From contig JALLLS010000009.1 of assembly GCA_025094145.1 (NCBI GenBank), positions 62,001-126,000 on the forward strand: a DNA stretch of 64,000 nt, written 5' to 3'. A program made the position numbers and the translations under genes. Shown here one piece after another: positions 12,109 through 23,488 of this stretch (within the stretch, counting starts at the first letter, position 1; each line of letters begins with the position of its first letter). The notes beneath the pieces were generated by a model. That model was given only the letters and a program-made list of their open reading frames with translations, made no database searches and was not told the DNA's origin. This stretch comes from Spinellus fusiger (lineage: Eukaryota; Mucoromycota; Mucoromycetes; Mucorales; Phycomycetaceae).

Positions 12109-14339
12109 TTATAAAAAGCAATCTCGATGAGGTCTTATTATGGCTGCTTTACCACTCCCTTCTAGCACAAGCTCAGAAATGGTAGTAGTTAATTGAGCAA
12201 ATAGTCTTTCAATAGAGGGTGTTGCATGTTGATTTTGAAGTACTAACTCTGTATTAGAAAGGAGGAGAGAGAGAGCAAACGTACCAAGAATAGCTGCATT
12301 TAGATCAGAAGCAAGTTTTTCTTTTTGGGATATATCAAAGAGAAAGGAGACTGCCTCTTCCTTGGTAGGATCTTCATAAGCCAAAACAGAAAACAATGTC
12401 TATTGTATTAATATTAGCCAATGTTAAACTTCTATTAATGTATCTGCTCATTTACCCGAAGTTCTTGGCTTGCCTTAGGATTTAGTACAGCAACAGTACC
12501 GTAGTGCTTTTGTAGTTTTTCACCATACACCATTGCATCCTTTAAAAGACTACTAAAAGAAACACTTTCACATGTATTGTCTAATGCATTGGAGGACAGT
12601 TTTTCTCTATATGGCTTAGTAGACTGGCCATCCTCATTATCTTTTCGTCTTCTCTTCTCACAGTATTCTCTTTCTAAAGAAGAATTACGTTTCAAAGGTG
12701 TCTTTGTTTCTTCTGACTCAGTGTCCATAGAATCAGAGTCATAAGAGTAACTAAGGTGTTGACTACTTTCCAATTCCTCTTGTGCTGCTCGTATTAGCTC
12801 AACAAACCCCTGGCATCGTATATGAAATAGCATCTGGGGACTAGACTCCCATAAGCCAGGATAGAATGCTTCACACTGCTCTATCACTTTATCCATATCA
12901 CCAATCATAACTGATCTGCGTATATCTATTGTAGTGTAAATCATCAGTCACATCACCCTTTACTGTTCATTTCATTCAACTATTTCCAATCCTGTACCTT
13001 TTCGATGACATGCATCTGCTGAATCTTTATCGTTTGGTAATGCAATAGAGGTGTGTTTATCTACCAGTGGATCTTTTAGACTCAATATTGTGCTTTTGAG
13101 TGAATTGGATGTGTTTTCATAACCATAATAATCCAAGTAGTCCAAAACTAAAGCATTCATTACATCTTGAGACTCTGCTGTAGCCAGGGCAGAGGGCATT
13201 ATTTGTGCCTTCACTGACATGGGTTTTGGAAGAACCTGTGTTGTACTGAAAAGAGTATCCAATGTGTGTCTTCTTTCAGCTCGTATGTACTGTTTGATAT
13301 CAAACATATATTCCATGTTACCAAAGTTTGCCTTGATCCTCTCGCCTGTTGTCTTGAATCCAACGAATGGATAAAGAGAATCTCCAACTACTTTAGTGAA
13401 TGCAGTGCCAAGATAGACACCATTTTTAGTGTAAAAGGCTGTTCTGTCTCGGAAATCTACTCCACATCCAATAACATCTCCTGTACCAAACTTAGGGCCA
13501 TACTGCTTGCTTGTACTTGGACCTGAAAAGAGATGTCCATCATCACCATGGTATCCCCATGAGTGTTCTTCCCATCCTAACCCATGGAATAAGTGATCTT
13601 TCTCCTTAACATGGGCTGCTTCCTTGCTATTCTCTGATCCTTACCCGGGAGTCTGTTGAGTTTGCTAAAGGGCCAGCAGAAGCCAATACCAATATGACCA
13701 TCAACCCCTTTAGATATAATCTCTATCTCATAGTAATATATTCCGCATTGAGGCCTCATAGGAAAGTCTGATCTCACAGCAGCAATATCAGAATCATCTT
13801 TGCCAATGCCTATGTATGCATCACTTTAGTTGCATTTGATAGCAATTTACTCAACCTTCATAAGTGAGTTGTAAAAGATCCTCGCTCATATGAACAAAAT
13901 CACCTCTATCATCGGGATTCCATGCTGTTGGAAGGTGAAGCTCACTATCAATAAGACGTTCACTAAATGTATCCTTTGATGAGTGTTGTGTAGCTGTAAG
14001 GGGTCTTGACTTTCTTTGGAGATTTGCTCCTCTTTTACTGTGAGAGTAGGAAGAAGTGGTTGTATGCGAATGAGCCATGGGGGTATCTTCTTTTTTTTTC
14101 TCGCAGTAAATTCTATACTGCTCTTCTACAAGTTGTGCGTAGACTGTATCCTGAAGATAGGAAGGATAGGCTGGGGGACCTTTTGCATAGCGCTCCATAA
14201 ACAAGTCAAGAGTCTCTTGAGCACTCTTAAATCTTCTATTCGTAGGTCTTGTTTGATGATGAACTGGGATTAATCTTGACCTTCTTGCTTCTAGAAAACG
14301 TGCAGACAAGTCAAACACGGATGAGGGTGGTGAAGTCAT
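12109..14339 (-). CDS. GID1: RanBPM/GID1-type SPRY-LisH-CTLH-CRA protein
   Basis: This is the scaffold-type subunit (Gid1/Vid30, RanBP9/10) of the GID/CTLH E3 ubiquitin ligase, which recognises substrate receptors. Domains in order: a disordered N-terminus with a DLFMERYAKGPPAYPSYL helix; a SPRY domain from around RSDFPMRPQCGIYYYEIEI, continuing VDGHIGIGFCWP, and ending DRTAFYTKNGVYLGTAF; a LisH motif (VLDYLDYYGYENTSNSL); CTLH (IRRSVMIGDMDKVIEQ, then LLFHIRCQGFVELIR-like sequence); and CRA near the C-terminus (YEDPTKEEAVSFLFD). A short intron near 13596-13653 rejoins the SPRY frame at a WEEHSWGYHGDDG segment. The start at 14339 begins MTSPPSSVFDLSARF. A Ser/Lys/Glu-rich insert separates CTLH and CRA. 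The symbol follows the yeast orthologue group; paralogues exist in some Mucorales. Confidence 0.85.
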
Positions 14340-15240
14340 AAGGTAGTGTAGAACTATAAGGTAAAGATCTAGTTACGCATTTCTAGCAGATGAGTATGTG
14401 ACTGTCAATTAGCTCAGTCAGATACAGAGCCACAACCTAAAATGAGACACTGTAAAAATATGAGACAAAAATACAAGAGTATTCAAGGATTTGCCCTTGT
14501 ATTTTAGACGAGTGTAGAGATTACTAAAAAGAAGGTGCTTTATTATTTGGTAAGAGAAAAAAGACAAACAGACAAAAGGACAAAAGGACAAAAGGACAAA
14601 CAGACAAAAGGACAAAACCAAGAAAGAAGGCTCTGTCTAATGTAGTATAGCTATAGAGAATTCAACCATAAGCCTACAAAAGTACATTTAGTATTGGAAA
14701 AAGAAAAAGAAATACAAATACAACCCATCCAAACGACCTGTGGTGGCTGTTGGTACAGGAAGGAAATGAACAAGAAGAAAATAGACTGCAAATTAAACAG
14801 AATAGTATTGGATTGACCAACATATTATACTATATCTTAAGAAATGGCCATAGAAATGGAGAGCTATAACCAGTGGATGTGGATACATTTTGAACTTCCA
14901 AGATAAACAGCACCAACATCTCTCATATCGACAGTGGTTTATACAGATAAAGTATCCAAGCACTCTATTTGTTTTGTCTAAAAATGAACTCCATAATTAT
15001 CTACAAAAACATGGCGCATAGTCTCTTTTTAGAGTAAAATACTACAGTTCCATGCAATAAATGAGTAGATGGCAAATCAATTTTATATTTATATTTTATT
15101 TTGAGAAATAAAAGTATATTCATCAGTCTAAGATATTCATAATAAAAGGTTCATGGAATAACACAAGATTTGGAGTAGTTGTTCTTTAAATGATTGTCTA
15201 CATCTTTATTATAAAGATATTGCTCAGTGCTTTATAGCAA
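14340..15240. other. AT-rich intergenic with short 8-bp tandem repeat
   Basis: No gene is seen. A small tandem array of an 8-bp unit (gacaaaag, about six copies, one variant gacaaaca) lies near 14567-14615. The rest is AT-rich, with decayed sequence leading into the Tc1 remnant. Confidence 0.6.
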
Positions 15241-15244
15241 GGCC

Positions 15245-15666
15245 TTTATTTTTAATCATAGTGGAGCACTGTCTTCTTGGAAAAGCATCGTCTCCTCGAG
15301 GTCTTCTTGCAATTTGTGGAACCAGGGAAGAAAGTATTTGGCAAGTACATTGATATACTTGTCTTGATTAACTGATCTCTCCAAGAGTACAAGAGATCCT
15401 AAACCCTCACACCAAAAGCAACCTCAAACTATAACCGAACCCTTGCCATGCTTGTATGTTCTTTGTGTATGACACTCCTCATACCTTTCACTTTTCTTCC
15501 TGAGCATTCTAGTCCTTTATTGTTGCCCACAACTGTAAAACAATATTTTTCAGACTAGACGACGTTACTCCACTTCTCCACTGGCCAATTAGCCTTGTTT
15601 TTATACAATAGGACAGTCTTGCCCACTGTGGTCTTTGAGAGGTCAAGATCATCAGCAATCTATTGA
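15245..15666 (-). pseudogene. Tc1/mariner transposase remnant
   Basis: Translating the minus strand across frames gives consecutive Tc1-type blocks: LADDLDLSKTTVGKTV (HTH-like), WPVEKWSNVV then SEKYCFTVVGNNKG around the first catalytic Asp region, then VIVWGCFWCEGLG, INVLAKYFLPWFHKLQ and LFQEDSAPLH (second Asp region, QEDSAPLH as in QDNAPCH). Stops and frameshifts break the frame, and the C-terminal PDLNPIE part is missing. Element B begins immediately to its right and may have landed in it. It is a dead copy. Confidence 0.75.
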
Positions 15667-16899
15667 TACACCCCCAAAGATTTTTGGGATATATAAGGAA
15701 TAATCCTGAGAATAAAATCGCAATATTATTATGATTGGCTAATGTGTTTGAAAAGGCTTTTTCAAACTCTACTTGCTTATTTTAGCAATGGCTACTGACT
15801 TTGCAATTAAATGCTATAGAATTGGCTGTAACGACAAGAAATAGAACAAGAATCACCCCAAAATTACAACTTAGTCACTGATATTCTTCTCTTAACATGA
15901 TGTGTTCTCCTTAAACCCACAGTATTTACAGTATGGCACTGCTTAAGAAATACTTATTATAGGACACACACTGAATTAACCTTAGTAATGATTGTCCATA
16001 AAATAGAACCAAGCCTACTTATATTAAGAATAGTGTGTCTATTTATTGACTTAATATTCATAATCACTTTAACAACTATCTAATTTTAACTGGTATTAAC
16101 AGTGGTGCTTAATGAGAACTAAGTATTGTTTCTAATACTGGACTTTAGGCCCAAGGCAAATAGAGTGTGAATTGTTTGACTTGTGAATTTGACGTGAATT
16201 TGACTTGTGAATTTTATGAGTGAAGACTAGAATGTATACATTACCAGAATAGAGAAAGAAAGATTATTATTTGTTTTGATATTCCACTTCTTTTGTTATC
16301 TCCCACACTGTCCATACAACTTGATACCTAAGTACTTGTCAAGATGAGCATAGCTGAGCAAGGTAATATACTATTATTAACAGATTAGAACAATAGAAAG
16401 AGGTCATAGACACCACCAAGGACTATTCTAGTGATAAAAAGGTAAGCAGTGTCTTCATCTAAGCTTGAGCTCATTGTAATCCACAAGACACTCATTGTAT
16501 TGTTAATAAATAAATACTCTTCTCAAGTCAGTCTCGGGTGGTCTTCTATACTATCAACAGTGTCTAGGATATACTCCTGGGCATAGTTATCTATCTCCCA
16601 AGGATAAAGCACAAGGCTTTTAGGGTGTGGATTCTATTTCTATGAGGGATTGTACTTTGGCAGTGGCTATAGTACATACTATAACATTATCTATACTACT
16701 ACAATAAACAATTTTATTCATCAACACTATATTCTATTGATAATACAATTTGATAGTGAGGTATACTACAAAAGGAAATAATAATTTAGATACTTACAAA
16801 CCTTTGATTTTAAATACAGTTCCGTAACAAAAATCTTATCCACGATGTAAAAGGAAGGAGATATCACCGCTTAAAGGCCAGAAAATCTTTGGGTGTGTA
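15667..16899. mobile_element. TA-flanked TIR element, copy B
   Basis: The left end is TA-CACCCCCAAAGATTTTTGGG and the right end AAAATCTTTGGGTGTG-TA. The terminal repeat CACACCCAAAGATTTT is therefore nearly perfect, with TA at both sides. The right 450 bp matches copy D (61313-61860, inverted) almost base for base, and the left part matches copy A and the D interior. The minus strand carries the same decayed frame as A and D (core YPWEIDNYAQEYILDTVD). No transposase is recognisable, so it is presumably non-autonomous. Confidence 0.85.
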
Positions 16900-19800
16900 G
16901 TATACGCAAACATGAAAAATTAATGCACAAAAAATTAATCTCAGAATGCAAAAGGATAAATCAGATACACACAAAAAATCAGATGTACAGATTATTTTTT
17001 AAAAAAAAACAATATATAAAACAATGTCTTCCTATTCAAGTCAGCCGATTCAGAGTTCCCGATGACTGGTAATATCTTTACGATCAATATGATACAGTAA
17101 TATTAGACAAGTAATGGATAGTAAGGATAGAAATATAAAACATTATTACCCTTTTGTGAGAAAGAAACCTTTTACTTGTAAAGGTATTAGCTGCTTTTAT
17201 TCTCACTCTTTATGATGATTTATAATACTTTTCTTAGTATAATTAAGATGAGCCTCGTATACAGATCACAAAATAGATTGGTAACTAAACGATCATGCTA
17301 AGCTTGTTTTGAAATATATTGTATTGGACAGATATGACTTATACCAATTATTCTACTTTTGATTCAATGATTTATAAGCTTTTTTAAAAAATAAAAAAGT
17401 TGAGGGTAGAACTATCAAAAGTTAATTTCCTATCAAGGGAATTGAGCTGTAAGTAAAATACATATTAGAACACAAGTACCAGTATAAAGTATTTGTACCT
17501 TTCAAAAACAACACACTTCTTACTGTGTATGCTATGATTTTTCTGTTTAACAGCACATCAAGCTATTGACATTGATATATAGTATATGTATCTTTTGTTA
17601 TAGATAGACACATATAATCCACTTTTCCCTCTTCTCTTCCTCCTCCCCTTATAAATATATATAAAATATGAATTCAATATAACAAGACGTATATCTGCTT
17701 ATAATAGTATTTGAGATACCATATACACTAGTTCTTGATCTTTTGCAAGGCAGTATGTTAATATGATATATGAATAGTAACTCTTAATAATTTAATAAAA
17801 CGTTCTAAACTGGGTTGGTTTTGATTGTTATTGAAATCATATCACGTCCAAGTATCCGTTTATTCTAATTGAAAGTTCTTATTTAATCTATTCAAAAATT
17901 TATTTAAGTGTTGATTAAGCCAAGCAGCTATGTATTTGTGCCTATTGATTCCTTTTCAAATACTTTTATATATATATATATATATATAAAAGACATCACT
18001 TGAATTCAAAACTTATTAATAATATTTTATCAAAAAAATATGATAAAAGTGATTTAGTCTATATTTAAACAAAATAGACTCTATTAGTTATACTTATAAA
18101 AAAATACTAATTTCTCTCCTAGTGGGGCTCAATAAAAATAAAATAATAATAGCCTTTTTGCATTTAAATGGATACTTATTATACTATTGTTTGTAACTAT
18201 ATTGTAATATTGTAATATTGTAACAGAATATTAGGGTGAGTCTTAATCCTTTATTGTTATAAGTAGATATGCTTTTATTATATTCTACTCCTTGAATTGA
18301 ACAATTGATCTGTTCTACATTGAGAATAGAAGCACGGTATCACATGTAGTCAATCGTATTTGACAGGTCCGTTTATCCACATATTTTCTTTACTTTTACA
18401 CTTCATTATGTTATAGTTACGCGTAAAATAACATTCACCACCAACAATAGAATAGGTTAAATGCCTGTGTTGTTTTTATTATTAAAAAACTGTTTGATCC
18501 CAAGGCATTATGAAATTACTGTACAGTCAAGGGATGTTTTATTATATTTTGAGAATCCATTACGCCTCCCCCTTTTTTTTCCAAGTCAGGTATTCTACGC
18601 TTAACATTTATCATCGTAGTACTGTGGGACAAAGAGTAAAAGATTATAAATCTTTCAATGTATTTGTTTTTCCAACTCTCTATAGACACTTTTTGTTTTG
18701 TTTTCGTTCTTTCTTTTTAGATAGTAAGGAAAGGGTTTAAACTTTATGTACTTGTAATATAAGCATTCCCACTGGAATCTTCAGCAAAATTTATTCTATA
18801 ATAAATTCTCCGAGACAATTGATCAGAGAATACTTTCTCAGAATTTTCACAGGACCTTCTCAAGACTTTCCCGTAGTTTAGTTTCTAATCTAACGATGAG
18901 TCTAAGCAAACTACGTCAATCCAAGCAGCAGACCTCGTCACTAATAGATATTAGGCATTGCATCCCAAATCATGCCATGTGTGTCAAGCCTCTATATTTT
19001 TACCAGATCTATCCAATATGTCATTATTGTCCTTAATCATCAAATGGCTATTCTCCATGTCAGATTAAGTAACAATAGCATAAAAATGATTGTTTACTAG
19101 ACTTGAATTCAATACCAGCCTTGTTTGTTATCTGGTGTTGTTTTTTTTCTAATGTTATTGAATCAAAGAGCACAATCCTCACCTTTTTCTCTCTTTTCTC
19201 TCTTTTTATATATGGTTTTTTATGATAGTCTGTATTGTATTGGCATGAAGAAGAAGAAAACCATATAGCTTTTGAATCTTTTTTTGTTTGTTTACAGTAT
19301 TAACACTTAGACAATGTAATATAGCAGTCTAAGAACACAAAGTTTTAGCAATAGCTACTATATATTTGTATTTTAATCTATACGATCAAAAGAATTGAAT
19401 AATTCAATAAATATAGTATTAGGTGGTTTAGTCAGCTATGCACTAATAAATAGTCTTTTTATGTTTACTATATTTTGATAATCCTTTTTGTTTTATTCCA
19501 TACTCAGTAACCTTTCTATTGTCATGCATCGGATCTTTCAATAGTTTCCACAAATTGTGCTTTCATACCCATGTACTTGTTTCTATCAGTGAACTTGGCT
19601 ATTAAATAAATAAAAGGTCTTGATGTTATTTTGATATAAGAAAATAAAGTCAACAATCCAGGTCAAAGACTTAAATAGTAAGTAATGTTTCCATCGTGTA
19701 GCAGAGTCTATTGCCAATTTCTGCTTCATTGAAGCCCAATTTCTATACCATATGATTCTTTTGTTAAACTTTACACTTTAAGCTCCTTTAAGAGAGATGA

Positions 19801-21832
19801 GCATTCCGATTAATTTAATGCCATGGAGTTATATATTTTTAAGAAAAATTAAACAGAATTAAGTTTAAAAGTAATGAGTGCAGGTATTTCAGAATAATTA
19901 ATTTATTCAAAAGATGCTTCAGATGTCTCTATCATGTAAGATAGTTTAATTAGATCGGAGAATAGAATCCCATGGATTCCCTTTCAAGTTAAACTGTAGG
20001 TTTATAGCTAGAGATGGAGAATATCAGTATCAGTACTAGTAGGGTGATCTTAATGATTTATAATATTATTTCTACAGTAAAAATATTGTGTTTAATTCTA
20101 ACAGCTCTCTTATATCTCTTAGTACCTTTTTATTATTATGATTAATAATAAAGTGCTAGGCAAACTAGGATGCTTATAGAAACTGTTTAAGAGTATGTAT
20201 TCTGTTTTTAAAACATTAAACAGAGCATTCACCATGTCTTTATAATGTATCTATCGTTGATTTGTATGTTTCTATCTTATAAAAATGGTTCTCTTGGTTC
20301 TTTGGGTTATTTAATATTCTAGAAAAAAAAGAAATAGGTATCTTTTGAAGTGAATGACGCTCTACCTTGTATAGTTAGCTGAGTCAACTACTGCTGCTTA
20401 TAGTCATGTGTTTTATAAGAGATATCAGGCACAGATGATCTCAAATCCTATTTTTTCTATATCAATTCACTAGTAGATTATTAAAAAAAGAATAGGGGAA
20501 AATATGTTTAAAGCTGATGACAAGATCAACACCATTTCTTGTGGCCATGTATTTATAGTCACTTAACAATAGATTGTTCCTAGAAATTATTTATCTGCTT
20601 TTTCATCATCTTGATTTACACAAAGGAATGTATTTGCATTTCTATAAGTAGAGATAACCTGCTTAACAACATTCATCAGAACTATCGTCATTGAAATAGG
20701 TAGCACACATTTCTTTTATAAATTTAATAGCCATGCCTTAATAGGTTGACTATTTTCTTGAAAGCATCTTGGCTTGCGACCTGGAGTAGCTGGAATTCCC
20801 GTCCAGTACTGTAAGATCTTATTGGCTAAACAAGACATTTTGTTACTCATACTCATTATTTTAAGTAGAGGATTCCCAGATACACAGATCAGCAAATACA
20901 ATTCTTTTCATGCTTAATTATTGCTAATGATAATATGATTGGTGTCTGGGATTTTATTTGGTCTAGAACGTTAACATTCGTTATTATTTGGTCCCACCTA
21001 CGTGCTACTAAACCCTAGCACACTATGAGAGATCTAGAGTGTGCTATGAGCTTTAATTAAAGTCAAACATAATAATACATCAATTAAAACAGTAATATCC
21101 ATCTATTTTATTTGAATCTATTAACCATATGTGTTTAATGTCATATAAAAAATAGATTCATCTTATCAAATAGTTCAGATTAATACCTAATAACCATCAT
21201 TTCTCACTATAGGTTGCACCAAAAAGACAAAGTAACTTACTGTAGCTGCTATGGTGAATGACTTTATCCAGAAGTGATTTCCGGAATTGTCTGTTGATTC
21301 TTGCACAGTATTGTATTTTTAATAGACTTTAATGCCTGCCCTGCCCCGTTATCTCTCCTTTATTGGTTGCTATAAATAAGGCACATATATCCAATATCTG
21401 ATGAGTTTTTAGGACAATGCAAGATAGATCAAAACTGGAAATAGTATAGTTTATAGAGAAAAGAATGGCAAAACAAATAGTATGCCTGTTCCACTACTAT
21501 CTCCGTTCAGAAGTAACGAGTTGCTACAGTTAGGCTGTCAGTAAAGCAAGCCTAAAACAGAATAACCCAGAGAGCTTGATAGGATGGCGATCTCTTTTGT
21601 TTTCCCGTGTGGAGTTGAATCAATTCAATTCCGAAAGAGTGTTAGCCTTTCTAGACAAGAAAATTACCTATTATGGATATTTGCTTAGCTCTTTTCTTTA
21701 GGCATGGAAAAACATACATGGCAAATGGTTATAAAAAAGGGGGAAGGAGTTGTAGTGCAAAGATATATTGGATGATGTGGTGCTATGCTACTATACTGCT
21801 ATACCTCTACGATGCTATACTGTTATAATGGT
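16900..21832. other. long AT-rich gene-poor stretch
   Basis: About 4.9 kb contain no recognisable gene on either strand. Frames are short and unrelated to known families (for example 76 codons at 18510-18740, and 61 codons on the minus strand at 20716-20901). Present are poly-A/T runs, a TA dinucleotide run near 17970-17990, and scattered TIR-like words. Small multi-exon genes or non-coding RNAs cannot be excluded by eye. Confidence 0.6.
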
Positions 21833-21940
21833 AAGTTGATAAATTGGTAGGTTGATAGGTTGATAAGTTGATAGGTTGATAGGTTGATAGGCTGATAAGT
21901 TGGTAAGTTGGTAAGTTGGTAAGTTGGTAAGGTGATAAAC
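21833..21940. repeat. 8-bp tandem repeat (gataggtt / ggtaagtt)
   Basis: Roughly thirteen copies of an 8-bp unit run here. The left half is dominated by gataggtt and the right half by ggtaagtt, so two unit variants have expanded separately. It lies about 360 bp before the start of the secreted Ala/Ser/Thr-rich protein gene. Confidence 0.9.
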
Positions 21941-22298
21941 AAACATGCTTCTATCCTCATCTATGGTGCCATTAGAAAACTAAACCTCAATTGTCCTCAT
22001 TCCCTTTCGAATGAGTATTGTAATATCAATATACTTGTCGTGTACAAGTGATAAAGTTCATCTTTTTATACAGGCATGGTGTATGGATACTTGCATGCAA
22101 GCACAAGCCAAACACTCAATTTACATAAAGTCACACCGGATGGAAAGTGATCGCTGTTGTGCCAAGAACCAAAATATCGATTCTAAAAGAGGAAAGGCCC
22201 AGGACCTGATTATCTTCTACTATAAATACTCTGCATTTCTCGCCAAAGATGCATATCTCTACAGCCTCTGTTCTTTATCTTATCTAAACCTTATTACC

Positions 22299-22922
22299 AT
22301 GAAGTCCACTATGATCCTCGCTCTTGTTGCCATGGCTGCCGTTGCCACTAATGCTGCACCCTCTGTTGCTACTGGCCTTGAAGTTAGAAATGCCTTCAAC
22401 CCCTCCAAGAACATTGAGTTCGCCCACAACATCAAGCGTCAGGATAGCACAGAGCCCGAGACATCTGCTGCTGCTGGTGCTGGTGATGAGACTGCTACTG
22501 CTACTGATACTGCCACTGCCACTGTCACTGATGCTGGTGCTGCTACCTCTACTGCCACTTTTTCTATTGGTGGTGGTGATGATGAATCCTCTGGTGCTGC
22601 CTCTGCTACCTCTGCTACCTCTGCTGCTTCTGCTGTAGAATCTGCTGCTACCTCTGCTGTGGAATCTGCTGCCACCTCTGCTGCTGCCACCTCCGCTGCT
22701 GCCACCTCCGCTGCTGCCACCTCTGCTGCTGCCCCTGTGGTATCTTCTGCTGCTGCTCCTGTGGTATCTTCTGCTGCTGCTCCTGTGGTATCTTCCACTG
22801 CTGCCACCTCTGCCAAGACCACTCCTGCTGCTGCTAGCACCCCCAAGTCCTTTGCTTCTGTGACTTTGCCCTCTGTTGCTGCCATTGTTCTTCCCATGAT
22901 CTTGGCCTTTGCTACTCTTTAA
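22299..22922 (+). CDS. secreted Ala/Ser/Thr-rich, probably GPI-anchored cell-surface protein
   Basis: This 207-residue intronless protein starts MKSTMILALVAMAAVATNA, a clear signal peptide with likely cleavage after an Ala near residue 19. A Lys-Arg site (HNIKRQD, around residue 46) fits Kex2 processing. The middle is almost entirely Ala, Ser, Thr and Val, with repeats of ATSA and three copies of an AAAPVVSS unit, an expected O-mannosylated stalk. The C-terminus ends in a hydrophobic tail (VAAIVLPMILAFATL) after small residues, as in GPI-anchor signals. The upstream in-frame ATG at 22011 would bury the signal peptide, so 22299 is preferred. Codon use is strongly biased (Gct, Acc, Tct), suggesting high expression. 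No enzymatic domain is present; a structural wall or mucin-like role is inferred. Confidence 0.85.
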   Translation: MKSTMILALVAMAAVATNAAPSVATGLEVRNAFNPSKNIEFAHNIKRQDSTEPETSAAAGAGDETATATDTATATVTDAGAATSTATFSIGGGDDESSGAASATSATSAASAVESAATSAVESAATSAAATSAAATSAAATSAAAPVVSSAAAPVVSSAAAPVVSSTAATSAKTTPAAASTPKSFASVTLPSVAAIVLPMILAFATL

Positions 22923-23488
22923 ATTCCACCGAATGATTCCTTTTCTTTTATATCAGTCAGAGAGCCTTTTGTGTAAAAATAGACACATGTACACTACTTT
23001 ATTCTTTTACTTTTTCACTTTTACCTAATTAAAAACAATAATAAAAGTACCATGAAATCATTTTATTTTTATTTTTATTAATAAAAAAATAAAAACTCTA
23101 GATATTTACTCATTGCCCTTTTCATGATTCAATATGATATGAGCTCTTCAATAATATTTTATTAGGCTATATTGTATGATATAATATATTGTATTGCATT
23201 ATATCATTATAGAATAGCATGGCATGTTCTCCTTATGTTTAAATACAAATATTACTGTAATAGAGTTTAGGTAATAGACCATCTTATTTTGTCCAACGTT
23301 TCTCCAAGACCAACCACTGATAATCGACTCCGCCCATGACTCAATAAAATATGTGCTTTGTTATGTTTATAGGCAAGACAGGTGAATATTGTGTAGAATA
23401 AGAGATAGAAAAGATAGAAAAGATAGAGAAGATAGAAGATAGATGAAGAATAAGAATAAGAATAAGAATAAACAATAGATAGAGTGAC
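22923..23488. other. intergenic between convergent genes
   Basis: AT-rich, with short tandem purine repeats (gatagaaaa and aataag units) around 23400-23475. No gene recognised. Confidence 0.6.

Noticed and set aside
20716..20901. 61-codon minus-strand frame with a GIPATPGRKPRCFQENS segment
   Set aside because: Looks somewhat protein-like, but has no recognisable family, no neighbours in frame and no splice support.
22011..22298. N-terminal extension of the secreted protein to 22011
   Set aside because: It would place about 96 unrelated residues before a perfect signal peptide; the sequence is promoter/leader.
22439..22897. Minus-strand Ala/Val/Glu-rich frame of 152 codons
   Set aside because: Mirror of the Ala/Ser/Thr codon repeats in the secreted protein gene; the plus frame has signal peptide and GPI signal.
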